Both the position numbers and the translations under genes were made by a program. From the NCBI GenBank assembly GCA_904066235.2, contig CAJFCV020000006.1:12758980-12822979 (forward strand): a stretch of 64,000 nucleotides of DNA. The letters run 5' to 3'. Positions 10,508 to 23,632 of the stretch are shown piece by piece (the stretch's first letter is position 1; every line of letters starts with the position of its first letter). The stretch comes from Bursaphelenchus xylophilus. Lineage: Eukaryota > Nematoda > Chromadorea > Rhabditida > Aphelenchoididae. Under the pieces are notes generated by a model. That model saw only the letters and a list, made by a program, of their open reading frames with translations, was not told where the DNA came from and searched no databases.

Positions 10508-13500
10508 CTTTCAACTCGTATTTTTCCTCATTTTCATTGCCTAAGTCTTTAACAATGTCCGCAATGTCGCGGCCCTTTGTCTCCGGCAAATTGAAGTATA
10601 GGATAAGTAAGCAGCAATACGATGGTATAACGAACAAGATCAACAATGAAAGAGAGTTCAAATGATTGTACACGGGCAGAACCAAGAATGTCAAGAATGC
10701 GGCGCTGACATGATTCAATGCGAGTGCAACGGAACTGCAAAGTGAGCGGACTTCTGTTGGAACTAATTCGGACACGAGGAACCAAGCGATTGGACCTGTT
10801 GCGAGGCTAAAAAGCAAATGCACTGAGTGTATTATATTCTGTAAAGGAGATCTTTCCAGGGATCTCAAATTTAAGGCATAATTTTAAAAACATTTGCGAG
10901 ATTCTTTGCTTCCACTGTCCGGAAATCAGCGAGGTTTTTGTCAAAAGTTGAAAGTTTTTGTGCGATTTGAGATTCTATAGTTAGGCTCATTTTATAGCGC
11001 GGTGCACGTCAAACTGAGGAGTCCGGTGACTGGAATAGACTCTTCGCTATCGGTTTTTTACACTTCGTCTTGATTTCGCAGAGAAAGAGAGAAAAAAGAC
11101 ACGCAAAAACGTACTCTCTCGTCCCAAAAATTCCCCATTTCTTTCCCGACAAAACGTTTTTTCGCGTCTTTTTTTGGCAAGTGGCCAATCCATTCACCGG
11201 ACTGTTTTAGCTTATCTCAGTTTGACGTACAGTGTACTGTAATTTCTTGTGTGCAAGAAATTAATAAATTCCGTTGAGAAACAAAAGAGCTATGGGCAAA
11301 TCACATTTTTTCTCTCTTCATTTCAAGTGCTCTCTCGTAAAGAATACCGTTCAAAATTCTTTTGTGATTCCGAGAAGCTAAAAGTTTCAGGCATTAATGT
11401 GCGGCTATTTGAGTATTCCTATGAAAGATTTTTTTATTTATTCGTCACCTGTATGACATTCCATGCAGAAAGACGGCTACTATGCAACCGTATTTGCCTT
11501 TGTCGTAGTACGGCTGCAATTGGGAGAATACCACAAAAAGTAATAATGCCGTGATGTTCACAAAACTTGCGGCTAGGAAAAGGTTTCGACGGCTGAGTCG
11601 TTCGATAATAATCATTCCACAACAGGTTGATAATGTGCTGAAAGTAGATACGCTTTGAGACAAAATGGGAGAAACGTGGCTTCTCTGTGGAATTTGATTG
11701 ATTTCGAACAAGAGACGATAATATTAGAATGCTAACGAGGTAAATGAAATCTTTACACTTACCTCACAACCAGCATTGTTGATGACACATACTCGGCGAG
11801 TTCGGACGAAATATTCGCCCGGACCATAAATTCCGTTGACAAAAAAACCACCGGCCATATTGATGTAGTGATCTGCAGAGCTAGGATTCCCATAAAGAGC
11901 CCTTTACGTGTAGATGGTGTTTTTAAGACCACCTTCAGACTGCTATTACAATCCAAAGACTCTTCCCGAATCTTATTCAACACTAACTGCGCGTGATGAT
12001 GATCTAGAATTGCTATTCGACTCCACAAAAAATGTCCGGAGAATGTAAACTTATTGTGATTATCTTACCAACATTTTGATAGAATTGAACTGCCTCGGAA
12101 GATCGGTTAAAGTCATCCTTTTTCAACAACAGAAATTTTGGTGATTCTTTCAGCGGCAGAACAGCCAAAAAGGAAAAGACGCCAGGAATAGCTGCTAATC
12201 CGATGAGTACTGTGATGTGATTACCAAGAACGAACGACATTCCCGCCACAGCTCCTACAGCATTCATCGCAACAAACGCGGTCTCTGCAAAGAAGCCGAG
12301 TGTCCCACGCATTGAATTAGGGGCAATCTCCTAAAAATTTTTTAGCTTACAATAAAAATGAAGGCAAATAGTCACACTTTAAGATTCAAAGTCATACAAA
12401 TTTAATTCATTTCATTAATCTCCTTAAAATATCACCCATCAAGAACTAGCCCTCTTCGTAATCCAACTTGCCTGTAAAAATATGACCAACGAGCACATTG
12501 AGACGCCAGACCCAACGGCGGAGAAAAATCGGCCCAAAATCAGTAGCTCGACAAAGTCCAAAAAAGGACCCAGAGTCATTAGAATCACCGAAAGAGTAAC
12601 AGCGCCATTTCCGAACAATAGCCCAGCTGAAAAGAAATTTGGTAAGATTTCGATCGTACTGCATTATATATGATTTTTTGTTGCCTAGCGCGCTGATTTA
12701 GGCATAGGTGTGGTCCCAGCCCTTAGTTTGGGCAAAGTGTTTTTATCCAGTGCAACAGCTTGCCAAACAGGTGGCCTGCATACAAAAAATTTGTCTAAAT
12801 TGACAAAAAACAGTTACATCTTCTTCCATAGATATCAGTCAACGGAACAGCAATCCACGCGCCAATGGCGAACCCCGGAAACCATGAGTTAAGAAAGGTG
12901 GACCAAAGCCAAGTGAATGATGACTCAGAAAAATGAATTTTTCGGTCCGTCAGACTTTGGTTGATAAACGATTTAAACCCATCAATTGCCGTGTTGACAT
13001 ACGCATTTGAATATCCCATCTGAAAGAAGTGTTGTTGAAAAAATAAATTAAAAGGCCTTGTTGGGAAACAAAAATTATGGTATTAAGTTTGACGTTGTAA
13101 TACTTGCAAAAATGTTTGAGGTATGTCAAGCAAAGGCCTCAAGTGCGACGCAGATTTTCTTGCAATTTTGCACACACGTCGAGCGCGGACCACATACCAA
13201 CACCTGCAAATGTTATCTCGCGCTTTGCAGGGGCAGCCAAGATATTGAAGGAGCTGCACGGCCGAGAGAGTACGCAAAACGTGGAGGGAGGTCCGAGAGA
13301 AAAAAGCCATCTTTGTCAGTTACAAAAAACATGTTTTTTTGTGAAAACACTGCTCTCTGTAGGAACGTATCTCGTCATATCAAAATTCCCAGAAATTTGC
13401 AATACTTTTGCCAAATTTCGACCTATAGAATCCCAAGTCCAATCAAAAACTAGTAGGGACTTTAGCGAAATTTCCTTGCAAATTGACTTACTTGGAAAAT

Positions 13501-13569
13501 GGAGGAAAATGAGACAACAGCTCCAATTGCAACCAACTTTGCTCTGGTGGCCAATGGAAGATCAGCCAT
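10503..13569 (-). CDS. Facilitative sugar transporter, MFS/SLC2 (GLUT) family
   Basis: Seven exons: 13492-13569, 12818-13019, 12472-12626, 12069-12330, 11763-12012, 11449-11682, 10503-10806, giving 494 aa, the normal 12-helix GLUT length. Diagnostic blocks: FQMGYSNAYVNTAI after TM1; DIYGRR (the G-R-R/K motif after TM2); LGRFFSAVGSGVSM; FLQ-EIAPNSMRG across an exon junction; PLKESPKFLLL after TM6; GPIAWFLVSELVPTEVRS in TM10; and the PETKGRDI signature at the C-terminus. It should move hexoses down their gradient across the plasma membrane. Intron 3 (12331-12471) starts with GC, not GT (CAG|GCAAGT), and the FLQ|EIAP junction strongly supports this. Introns 1 and 6 are long (472 and 642 nt); intron 1 holds a MITE relic. 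TM7's usual QQxSG block is weakly kept (QITTS), so the substrate may not be glucose. Confidence 0.92.
13083..13460 (-). repeat. MITE family A copy (inverted) in the transporter's first intron
   Basis: Read on the minus strand, this shares the order ctctcggacc..ccacgtt..tctcggccgt..gcgcgagataa with the intact element at 57174-57616 (ctctctgaccgctctccacg ... gcgcgagctaa). It is degenerate and its termini are unclear. Open frames here (up to 169 codons on the plus strand) are by-products of this repeat. Confidence 0.5.
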
Positions 13570-14755
13570 TTTCTAACAGCTTTTGCGCTTTGAACAAACC
13601 AAAGCTAAATTAAACGTTAGTGGACTTTTTATTACAACCAAAAAGAAAGTCCGACTCTTTTCCTCTTTGGCAAACGCTCAAGGGGAGAAAGAAAGAAATG
13701 TGATACTTTTTTATTTTAGGTGAGAAAGAAACGAATCGGTTAGTGGAAGGGATTTATATCAGAAAGACGAACGTCTTGACGGCAGGAATGACCGTCGGAA
13801 TCGGGATCCACGGATCTGTTTTGATATAGTTTTTTTCAATTTCTTTGATACAGTCAAGCCTCGGTCAGCTAATCGCGAGGGACAAAATATAGTCGTAATA
13901 GAAGGTTTTGCTGTGCAAAGGTCTTACTCTAACAAAAATTGACTCTTGGGACTTATGAAATTGTTCGGTATAGGCGGGCTTTGTTGTAATATATACAAAG
14001 TTCTCCTGTATGCTTTATGCAATGCCTTATAAGCCTGAGTAAATTCCAGTACTTGCGATTGCGTTTTTGATCAGGATTTTTTCTCACAAAAAGCCCGTTG
14101 GAAACGATCAATTTACGTCCATCATCCAATATGAATATCATTTATTTTTAGCGTATAAAATTCCATTTATATGTATATTGGGTAAATGCTCATATGCGGT
14201 ATCAAATTTAGGGATTAGACTAGAAAAACAGGTAAAACAAATCTTCAAATATTATTACTCAATCTGTTAGCATCAATTAGTAAATGAATTAAAAAACTGG
14301 GATTTGGACTAATAAAGTAACTGTGGGCAAAATAAAATTAGACGGGGTGTTTGAAAGTGTTCAGACGGCATTATGTGCTGGTTTCCGGAGGTTTCGACCA
14401 AATTAAGGCACGGGAAAATTCGAACAAAATGATAGGAAATCACATAAATCCACAAGACTTGGAATTTTGGGCTTTAAAATACCAAGATCTCGGATTTTAC
14501 TTACAATATTATACTAGCCATAGCTCAAGTTCATGGTAAAAAACTAAACCATTGGGAATAGAAGAATGAATATTCTGTCAAACGAATCTTAAGGCACAAA
14601 GTGACAAATCGGCTGCTGTAACGCTAGGGTAACAAACTATTTACAAAACGATCGACCAAGAGTACAAGACATATTTAACAAGACTACAACTGAACATGTG
14701 ATATGCAAATTGAGTGAGCATTTCGATACTGAGTTTGGCCGCGAGCTTCTTCATT
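13570..14755. other. Intergenic region between the transporter and EVI5 genes
   Basis: About 1.2 kb separates the start of the transporter gene from the end of the EVI5-like gene. It should hold the transporter promoter and the EVI5 3'UTR. I see no further gene; the open frames are short and AT-driven. Confidence 0.6.
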
Positions 14756-17700
14756 TCAATTGTCGCTGAGATGAACGCCATCGAGGCCAGAGTCGGCGGT
14801 GTCTTCGTGATGCTTTCGCTGGGATTTGAGTTGTTTTTTCTTTTTCTCATCGCCTCTTTCGTCTTCCTCGTCCGTTTCCTCGAGCAGGGAGTCCGAATTG
14901 GTTTGAACGTTGGACAACGAGTGTCTAAGAGTCACTTCGGCCAAGAAGGCCGACATTTCTTCGCTGTTAATGGACGTTGCGTCACCCAGAGAGCCATTGG
15001 AGCGGTTGGATGCGATCTAAAGTATAGTGGTCAATTGCCGAACATAAAAATAAATATCGACCATGCTTCGTTCCCAACCTACCGAATCCTCGTCCATATC
15101 GATCAAGCCGCGCAGCTGGGCGGTGGCAAATTTCTCGGCATTCTGTAAACAGCAATTTAGAACCAAAAAATCTTGAAATCTCATTATACCACCTAAATGA
15201 TTAACAAAACTGAAATTTCCGTAAATTACCTTCGATTCCAATTGCGCAATATGTTGTTTCAGATCGCTGATGTTCTGCAGGGCTTCGGTGTACTTCAGTC
15301 TTTGCATTACGTTCTTTTCCTTCATCTCTGACTCCGCAGCCAGGAGTTTATGTTCCAATTCCTTCACCTTCGTGCCCATCTCCTGCTCGGATTTACATAA
15401 TTCGTCGCGTTCTTCGGTGACTCGCTTCAACTCTTCGTCCTGTCGCTTCAGTTGGTTTGAGCAGACATGGTTTTGAGTTTCGAGTTCCATGACCTTTTGT
15501 CGCATTTCTTGCAGCTCCACGTTCATGTCCGCTTCTCTGATCCGTAGGCCCATCAGTTGCTCCTCCAGCTCCTTGAGATTGGGTTCGGAATCGCTGGTGG
15601 TCGAGCTTCCCATCCAGCCTGCCGTTAGTTTTGCCAGCCGATTTCGGGCCGACAAAGGATTCGCTGAGGACGAATTCGAATCGGTTGAAGTGTTTGGAGA
15701 CTCGGTGGAAGCGTTCGGAGTGGTTGGAGATTGGGTTTCTTTGGCTCTGACCTCCTGATACCTCTGAAACGGGGAAAATAACTAACCAAATTTAGTAATT
15801 TAGTTTATATTTTGGTTGCTAGACGCCGAAGATCAGAAAGGCAAGGGTAGAAATTGCGAAGTCAAAATTACTCACCATCCAATGGGTCTCCAATTCGGCG
15901 ATCCTTTGTCGCATTTCCTTCAGCGACAAGGCGGCTTCGGCTTCTCTCATCTTGACTCTGATCAACTCCTCTTGCAACGAGGCCACTCCGCCATCAGGTG
16001 GGGATTCGCGGAGTCGTTTATTGGCGGACTCGACTTCCTGAACGCGTAACTTCAGCTCGCGGACCGCGCTTTCGAGATCACTTTTCTTGGTGTGGGCTTC
16101 GATCAGTTCCTGCTGAAGCTGATGGATATGTTCGATCATCGAGGTGTCGTCCACTTGTGTGGCGGTGTCGGTGATCGAATTCTCGGGCTTGTTGCCGGAG
16201 GATAATTGTCGGACCGTCTCGTACGCCTCTTCCAGGCGGCGGTGGGCATCGGAATTGATGTCGCGGAGAACGTGCAGTTCGTGCGAGATGCTGAGACAGT
16301 TGTCGGCCTGTTGGGCCAGATCTACTTGGCCGCGGACGAGGCGATCGGCCAGGGCGCTAGATTCGTGCTCGAGGTAGTCGATCCGTTGGCGGAGAAGTCG
16401 ATTCTCCGTGCGCAGACGCTGGAAAAGAAAATATTAGAACATTTAACACTGATATCAGACTTTCCCCACACCAAAATTTGCCCAGAAATGCATAAATCAC
16501 TCTTAATTTTGATGGGTAACATCGAGTTCTTTAAACAAAATCCCTCTTTCGACTCCTACGGTGAAAACTTCTACAAAACAAGTTTGTTTTGAATCAAACA
16601 CTTCGCTAATTAGCCAAACGCATTCTAGATTACGATTTTTTTGATTTAACCCATCGCTTTTATATTCGGAGCTATTACAAAAAATTTTTTTTGCAAATAC
16701 CCATTTTTTCTAATACCTTTTTAGTCCATACGAAAGCATGCTTTCTTCTCTGTTTTAGGCAATACGGCCGACGTTGTGGCATGACTGCAGTGGAACTACC
16801 TTGATTCCCCGACATTGTGTGTTCAAAACCTAGAGCAATGATAAGAGTAGTTGCACAAAATACGAAGAAAGAAATCGCGCAATGCAAAGTATTTTCGTCA
16901 AAGTATCCAATGACATTTTAACAAAAAAAGCTCTACTGTATAACTTTCATCTTCGAAAAATTCCCCAAATTAATCCATAAACACCATTTCGAATCAGCAA
17001 GTCGGCACCGGCTAATATTCGGTCCGAAAAAGGCGCTTGGAAAATTCCTTTGACCGAGAGCTGTCGAGAAAAATATAGTAGAGATGGTGGGTGATGTATT
17101 GGCGAATGGAAGAAAGAATCCCTAATTACAAACGTTTTCATCGCGCGAAACAAAAAAACGACTAACGAAATCAGACCGAAAATGGGAAGAAGGAACGCGA
17201 TGGGAAAGGAAGGGCGGGCGAACGCCGCAGGCACGACGTGGAGGTTAACCGTAATTTGAGCCGACGGGTTTAGTGCAAACCGTTGCATAATTCTGATAAC
17301 GAGGGCGCTTAAACAGAGCAAGTCTTTGATACTGTTCACAGACCCTAACAACTCCAATGTCGCCGCCGTTCCGTTTGCGATTGGTGACAAAATTTCTTTC
17401 CGACCATAGTTGTATGAAGCCATATTACATCAAAACCGTTTGATGAGTTGACTACGTGGAGACCGCAAAATGAAGTAACCGTTTTTCAAAGTCAACTTCT
17501 CCGTTTGGAGAAAGGAAGTAAGACGGGGGCCGTGGTTGAAAACAGAACGTTCAATAAAATAAACAACTTGAAAGGTCGAATAATGAAAGGTCAAGTTAAA
17601 ACAGGCCTTAACATTCGACTTTGCCAAAGCAAAGACAATCTAATGATAATTAGTCCAGCGAGATCTGTAATCCATCAGTCAAAAAATGACTCCAACAGAC

Positions 17701-20700
17701 TAAAAAGTCCCAAAACCAATCCTCTTGGCCATTATCCGAGAGCATTCGTTTTTTGGGATTGAGAAATGGACAACTACCGACAAGGATTTTGATTAATTAT
17801 CTTCGTAACAACCGAGAATAAGGAGGGGGAATCCATGGAGATACAATTATAAGGCGCTTTATGATATGACCATATGGACGAAAGGCTTAACCAACCACGA
17901 GAAGACGCCGCAGATTTGAAAGAATTCAAGTCGACCACTAATCGCTGCTTTTTCCGCTTTCAGCTTTCACACCTTTACTCAGTGACCCACTGGGATCAAG
18001 TTACTATGAAATTGGCGCTAAGCTTTCACAAGAGCTGCCAATCAAAGTCAGTCATAGGCAAAAAAACATCACCTTCACTCATTTAGTCTTCTCAGAAGAA
18101 AAATATGATAAAAAGTTCGTTAAAAAAAATAAACGAGCCAGTCCCGAGGACTACTCTATTATTTTATATATATTCCTGGGAATTTCCATTTTTTTTTGAA
18201 AAAGGAAAGAATTAAACAAACGTGAGCTGATTCATTGCGGACGTTTGTCAAAAATTGCCTATAAAACGTTGGTTTACCCAAAAAAGAAGAATTACAAGCC
18301 GATGAAAGTAAATCTTAAGAAATCAGCAAAATATTTGTTACGGAGACGATACGATTATACAAACCAAATCACTAGGCAAAAAGGAAAAAAAAATAAGTCC
18401 ACGCTGGATTGCAGTGCAAACAAACATGATGAGCTCTATGAGGGTTTCAAGACGTTCCTTACGGATGACGCATGATAATTCATAACGGCAAAACAGTTCC
18501 TAAGAAACTCCATGACTGATAACACCGAAAAAATGGATTTCCAAGTTTACTGGTAACCCCAGGGTTTTTATTATAATGTCAAAATATTCGACCACCTTCA
18601 ATGTGTTTATACGTCCACCTTTAATGCGACAAAGGTTCATTTATCACGAAATTTCTGTAAATAACCGACCTTATTTAAAGAGCGACTCCGACTACTAATT
18701 CCTATCCATTCTCCCAAAAAAAACATGTGTGGATTGAAGTAATCGGGATTTCGGACAAATCCGCCCGAACGAAAAGAGCTGATCGCTCTCGTTTCGCCTC
18801 AGTCATTACCTTCTTTTTTCCGAATTTTCCAAAATTCACTGCCCGACAAATTTTTTTATTTTTAAACTTCCCTTCTTACTGGCCGGACAGAATGAAGGAT
18901 TTGCGGGATAAAATTGGAGTAAAGAGCCTCAAGGTGAGAACCGGGCAATCAAACTCACGACGAATTTATGTCCTTAGAACATCATAAACCGAAGGATGTA
19001 AAAAACAAAGGGCCCTAAGAGATCTCGTTTCACTTGCTCAGCATTTCTTTGAACGAAACCTTCCAACTCAGAAAATCTTGTATAAGACCTCGTCAAAACG
19101 TATGGAAATCTCATACTTATCCAGTCTAGTAAAACCTTTCCCGTTCAAACCCTCCACACTTGCAAACCCCAGCGTATTAAGAGTGACGAAAGATGAAATC
19201 GAGATTGCCCCGAGGGGCTGGAAATGCATGAGCAAACAAGTCCCTTATACTTATTATAACGTACTTTTTTTAAGCGGGCAAAGGATTCGGATACCAACTA
19301 CAACTATCGGAAAGATCGACGCAAACATTTATAAAAGTGGGGTGTTTCCGGCGGTCAGTAGTCCGAAATGCAGGATGGAACCTTTAAGGGGGCTTAAAAC
19401 AATATACGATTTTGGGAACCATCGACGGAAGACAATGAGGTCAGACGATCAAAAAGAACCCCGATTAAAAAATGCGGAAAGATTCCCGAACAAGGATGAA
19501 AAGTCAACGTTTTTTACAATAAAAACGCAAGAATGTGAGGTCAGATGTCGCAAACCCTTAGAACGCGTTCATTTCGTCACCTTCATGCGAAAAGCCCGGA
19601 GGAAAAAAAGGCGAAAACGCGCGTTTAATCAAAAATACGACATTCTCTCGCACTTCCGGCGCCCGACAAATCAAGAGAGGAAGCTGCGAGTGGTGGGAAA
19701 ATTCAACTCAGATCAGAAACGGTCACGCAACAACGACCAACCATCAAGTGCGACACAACAATGCAAAGTGGGATAAAACAAGAGGTCCGATTATAGCCGG
19801 TCGAGCTGGCCAAACTCGACGAAAACAACGCTCCAAAAGGGCATAAGAAATTCGTGGCTCAACATGGAATAAATAAATAAAAATTGTCGGCCAACTTGGA
19901 GCATTTTCATATCAATCTTAATGTTTATAAAATGATTCACTCCCATTTCCCCGCTCAATTTGGAAAAAAACAGGTTTAAACTCAATGAGTCGTCTTCTAT
20001 CTACTCGATTACTCATTTTCTTATCATCTTAAATTTTTGAATCAAACCCCGAATCTCCAGTTTCAAAAAACTTACCCTAAGTTCAATAGCTTCTTCCTGC
20101 TCTTTGCTCCTTTTGGCCATGTAATCCTTTTCGAGCCTATAATCAAATTGGATTACAAGATTCAAATGAACACCGAAAGTAATATCAAAATGCTGAATAT
20201 AATACCTCTTCATTTTCTTGGCGTTCAGAACAACATGCGATGCGACGGCGAATAGCAGCTCGTGGTCGTTCTCATAACGTTCTCGGATTTCGCGTTGGAA
20301 GAACTAAATGGAAAAGAGGCAATAAAATTCAAATCAGGTCCTCCCACCTTGAGCATTCCTTCCATGTCCAGACGTAGGAGTTCGATTCGGGCTTGTTGGA
20401 GGATGGCGAGAGCAATTCGAAAAATCGCATCCATTCCCTGTAACGAAGCAGTCAATACAGTTCATCAAAGATGACTTCTATTTTCCGTCAAATTATACTG
20501 TACTGGGTAAGTAATGTTTTTGAGATTAATTTTCGTAAATCCGGAGTAAAAAACTGCAGTAATAAATTCATCGCGAATAGACTCATAGTTGATGCAAAAA
20601 AGGCGACCAATGAAGATTTTGATATTCAATTAGAAATCAACTTACGTCCACCAAAAACCAATCCATTATCCGATTTGTCAAATCCAACGGCAGTGTAGTT

Positions 20701-21820
20701 GTGAACAAGGTCAAAAACCAAGAGCTCGCGTACATACTCGTGTCAAAACCCATATTGTTAAAGTGCATGTACATGTCGGGCATCTGCTCTTGAACCAGGC
20801 ATTCCAATTGGAACATGCAAAGTCCCAATTCGGTCATTGTTGGTTTATACAGCTCTCTGAGGCGATAATTCTCCATCAGCTTCACAAAAACTGCAAATGC
20901 CTCTTCTTCCGGCATTTGAAGGAGAAGTTGACCGACAATAAAGGCGGATCCTTGACAGTATCCAACTTCTTTGTCGTGAACACTATAGGCTTTGATAACA
21001 TTGAAGAGGTGCTGTTGGCCCTTGCCCTCGTCTTTGAAGAAATCGAGCTCCGGATATGTTCGAGGGATGTCACGCATTATTATCTGAAAAACAATCCAAT
21101 TTTATCGTTGAACCTAAAAGTCAGAAACAAAGAAAAGAAAAGGCTTACTTTTTCGTACGGTGAGCTCTGCCTCAAGTACTCCGTGTATTGATCGTGTATT
21201 TTGTTGACTGTCGCCCCAGCCAGAAGCTGCCATGCTATCGTGCGGAAGTGTTGGGGAACCCCTCGACGAACCAGCTCCTAAAACATGTTTCTTTTTGATA
21301 TTTCAATATATCCCATGTCTCTTTTGGCAAAATAAGTCGGCATATTTTTACCTGGGACATCTAAAAACTTTAAAAGAAAAGAAGAATACTCACTTTCACA
21401 CAATTTGGCCTCTTCTTCATCTCATATTCCCAAGATTTTATCAAGTTTCCCCAAACCGTCCACAAATCCACGTTTTCGTCTTCATCATCCGGTTTTTTCG
21501 TTTCGTGAACAGGTGAGGACTGGTGCTGCGAACCCGTCGAGGAATCATGCGACTTCTTCGATGTCACACTGCGTTCATCGGACTCATTCAAGCGATTTAG
21601 AGCTTCCATTTTGCTCAAAATCGATGCAATTTCTTCCGTTCCCTCAGCGGCGCACTGTTCCACATCCGATGGTGGGTAGGTCTCGCTGTCGGTCTCTGAA
21701 ATAATAACATATTTCTTGACAATATAGTTTCCCAACGCTTTGCATAACAAAAAAACAGACAAAAAATTATATTGTACATGACCAAAGGTTCCTTCTGGTA
21801 CCTAATTTTTTCTCGTTCAT
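14756..21820 (-). CDS. EVI5: EVI5-type TBC-domain Rab GTPase-activating protein
   Basis: Eleven exons: 21802-21820, 21394-21695, 21149-21277, 20646-21083, 20348-20437, 20206-20303, 20076-20136, 15876-16418, 15230-15763, 15083-15142, 14756-15016, giving 844 aa (vertebrate EVI5 is about 810). Residues about 110-330 form the TBC domain. The catalytic dual fingers are intact: IMRDIPRTYP (Arg158) and GYCQG (Gln194). Other marks are QMPEEEAFAVFVKLM, MYASSWFLTLF and LLRLDMEGMLK. Residues 345-740 are long coiled coils with the EVI5 words RLRTENRLLRQRI, REAEAALSLKEMRQRIAELE and MNVELQEMRQKVMELETQN. The C-terminus is acidic and Ser-rich. The protein should stimulate GTP hydrolysis by a Rab (Rab11 or Rab35 in other animals) in endosome recycling or cytokinesis. 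Intron 7 is 3657 nt (16419-20075); the others are short. The start (MNEKKL..) is on a 19-nt first exon and is the least certain part. Confidence 0.93.
16947..17423 (-). CDS. Possible nested gene in EVI5 intron 7: small hydrophobic protein
   Basis: A 158-codon frame starts at an ATG (MASYNYGRKEI..) and ends at a stop, on the same strand as the host gene. Base composition is more balanced than in the surrounding intron. It holds two hydrophobic stretches (about residues 35-75, and PIAFLLPIFGLISLVVFLF) and ends LLIRNGVYGLIWGIFRR. An in-frame 69-nt GT..AG segment (ends GACAG) could be an intron, leaving 135 aa. I do not recognise a family. It could be a small membrane protein or a chance frame. 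Confidence 0.35.
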   Translation of the reverse strand: MASYNYGRKEILSPIANGTAATLELLGSVNSIKDLLCLSALVIRIMQRFALNPSAQITVNLHVVPAAFARPSFPIAFLLPIFGLISLVVFLFRAMKTFVIRDSFFHSPIHHPPSLLYFSRQLSVKGIFQAPFSDRILAGADLLIRNGVYGLIWGIFRR

Positions 21821-23199
21821 TCAAAAACAGGTAAATCCAAAAATAGATATAGGCTTTTCAGCCACCAAACCTTCTCAACAAATGAAAAACAGAGGGGTTT
21901 ACTCATGGGCGACACGCAAAAGACAAGTGTCAACCACAAAAACGGATTTATCTCTAGGGATTCGGTGGTTTCGAGGTTGGAGCGTAAAAAATGGGGAGAC
22001 AAACGCTCTTCGAGCTCCTTTTCGAAGAGTTTTCAGGTCTGCGATCGAAAAGTTTTTATTTTTTCGGAATTCCTCCATCTAAAACAAAATGCCAAGGAAT
22101 CCGGCATTGATTGTTTTCGTGGGAAGGCCAACTCAACAGCTTTGAAACCTCAATAATTTGCCCCGTAATTTTCTTTATTTTACTTCGGAAATACCAGTAG
22201 CGTAAATAAACCAGCTCAAATAATGGGTAAATTCCGGAAATGTAAAAAAATAGAGTCTTCTTCACGAATAGGCATGAAAAAAGTTGAATAAACTCAAACA
22301 TGTTTAAGAATTCATTGTTTTAGTGCCTCTATGGGGGAAATGTGGAATCGAAAACGGTTATGTTTGGACAGGAGGTTTGGAAACATACTTTTACAAAGCT
22401 TAAGTTAATTGAGCATACTTTGAAATTGCTCTATCTACTCAAAAAAATTGTTTTGATGATCAGCATTTTATTATATTAGCGAATAGGCCATTCGACGGAT
22501 AGAAAACGCTTACCGTATTCAGCTTTTCCTAAGACCATTTCTTGCAGGTTACTCGTAAAGATGTAAGGCCACCATTAACTATAAGCAAATTTTAGTATAT
22601 TGAGCATCGAGAAATGCTGACATATCGCGAATCAAAAAGAAAAACCACGTCGGCAAACTTGTACGTTGTAAGAAGGCTGTGGTTTGTGTGAGACATTGTC
22701 ACTGTCACACCACACAACCACCTACATAACAGCAAAAACGGCCTTCGGCGGTCAATAGACAAGCGAATTAGGGGGATGAAGGAAAGAGGTCGCGCACTGA
22801 ATCCGACTGCCGTCAATTCGGGATTCGCTTCGGCTGACGCGCCAAAAGACATCTGAAGGGTCCGTGTGTTATTTTTTTCTTTTATTAATAAAGGATAGTA
22901 ATCAAAAGACAAAAGCGATCCTTCCAATGGGGTATACAAAAAGGATACAAATTAAAAAGCAAATAACTTATGGGCAATAGAAATAGTCTGTTATATTGAT
23001 TATGGACGACAAGAGATTAATTCACAACGAAAGTACCACAAGTTTCGGCCTAAAAATGTAGACCATTCCTGCAAAGTGCGAACAAGGAATGTCGCGAATA
23101 CTAAAAAAATATTCTAGTTTTGTGTCATGTTTTATCAAAATCTGAGCGTCGCACTTGGAGTACTTCCCCTGTGAGATGCAAAAGTGGGCCATATTTTTG

Positions 23200-23358
23200 T
23201 ATCAGTCTGTCGGGAAAATAACGGCGGATCGTCGCGCCTCGGAGTCACTCATCATCGCTTTGCGACTGCAAGCCGCGACTTGGGATTTGGTGCGCGATAG
23301 CGGCGAGGCGAGACATTTTGCTGCGACGATCCGCCGTTATTTTTCCGACAGACTGATA
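23200..23358. mobile_element. 159-bp MITE with ~36-bp terminal inverted repeats
   Basis: The left terminus TATCAGTCTGTCGGGAAAAT continues through ACGGCGGATCGTCGC and is mirrored at the right, ending in GACAGACTGATA. The core is GC-rich. There is no coding capacity. A decayed relative lies at about 38650-38795, with the shared block gcgacaatccgccgttattt. A solo end of MITE family A (gcgtcgcacttggagtactt, about 23149-23168) sits immediately to the left. Confidence 0.75.
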
Positions 23359-23632
23359 TTCAATGGATAGGGTTCAACGAATGCAGAAGAAAATAAAAAC
23401 ACAGATGTAAACTAAATTTTATGCTTGCGAAGAGTTCTTTAAATCCCCAATTGTTTAACACAATACGAAAAAAATATTCGACAATACTCAGGGAATCTAG
23501 AGTAATTATCATATGTCAAATATATTTTTAATTCTTTGTCCAAAATCTTGTTGTAAGTCCGAAAAAAACATATCCAATAAGAAATCGAATATCGCGGTTG
23601 TGTGTGGGGAAATAAGGAAGAAGCGCAGGTAA

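Noticed and set aside
13104..13613. 169-codon plus-strand frame
   Set aside because: It is antisense to the transporter's first exon and intron and runs through a MITE relic.
19078..19776. 232-codon K/R-rich plus-strand frame
   Set aside because: It begins at TTG, not ATG, lies in a purine-skewed intron, and shows no domain or splice signals. Skew alone can keep it open.
22592..22939. 115-codon minus-strand frame with an internal cttcag|ATG
   Set aside because: No family match and no partner exon; the surrounding DNA is intergenic in character.
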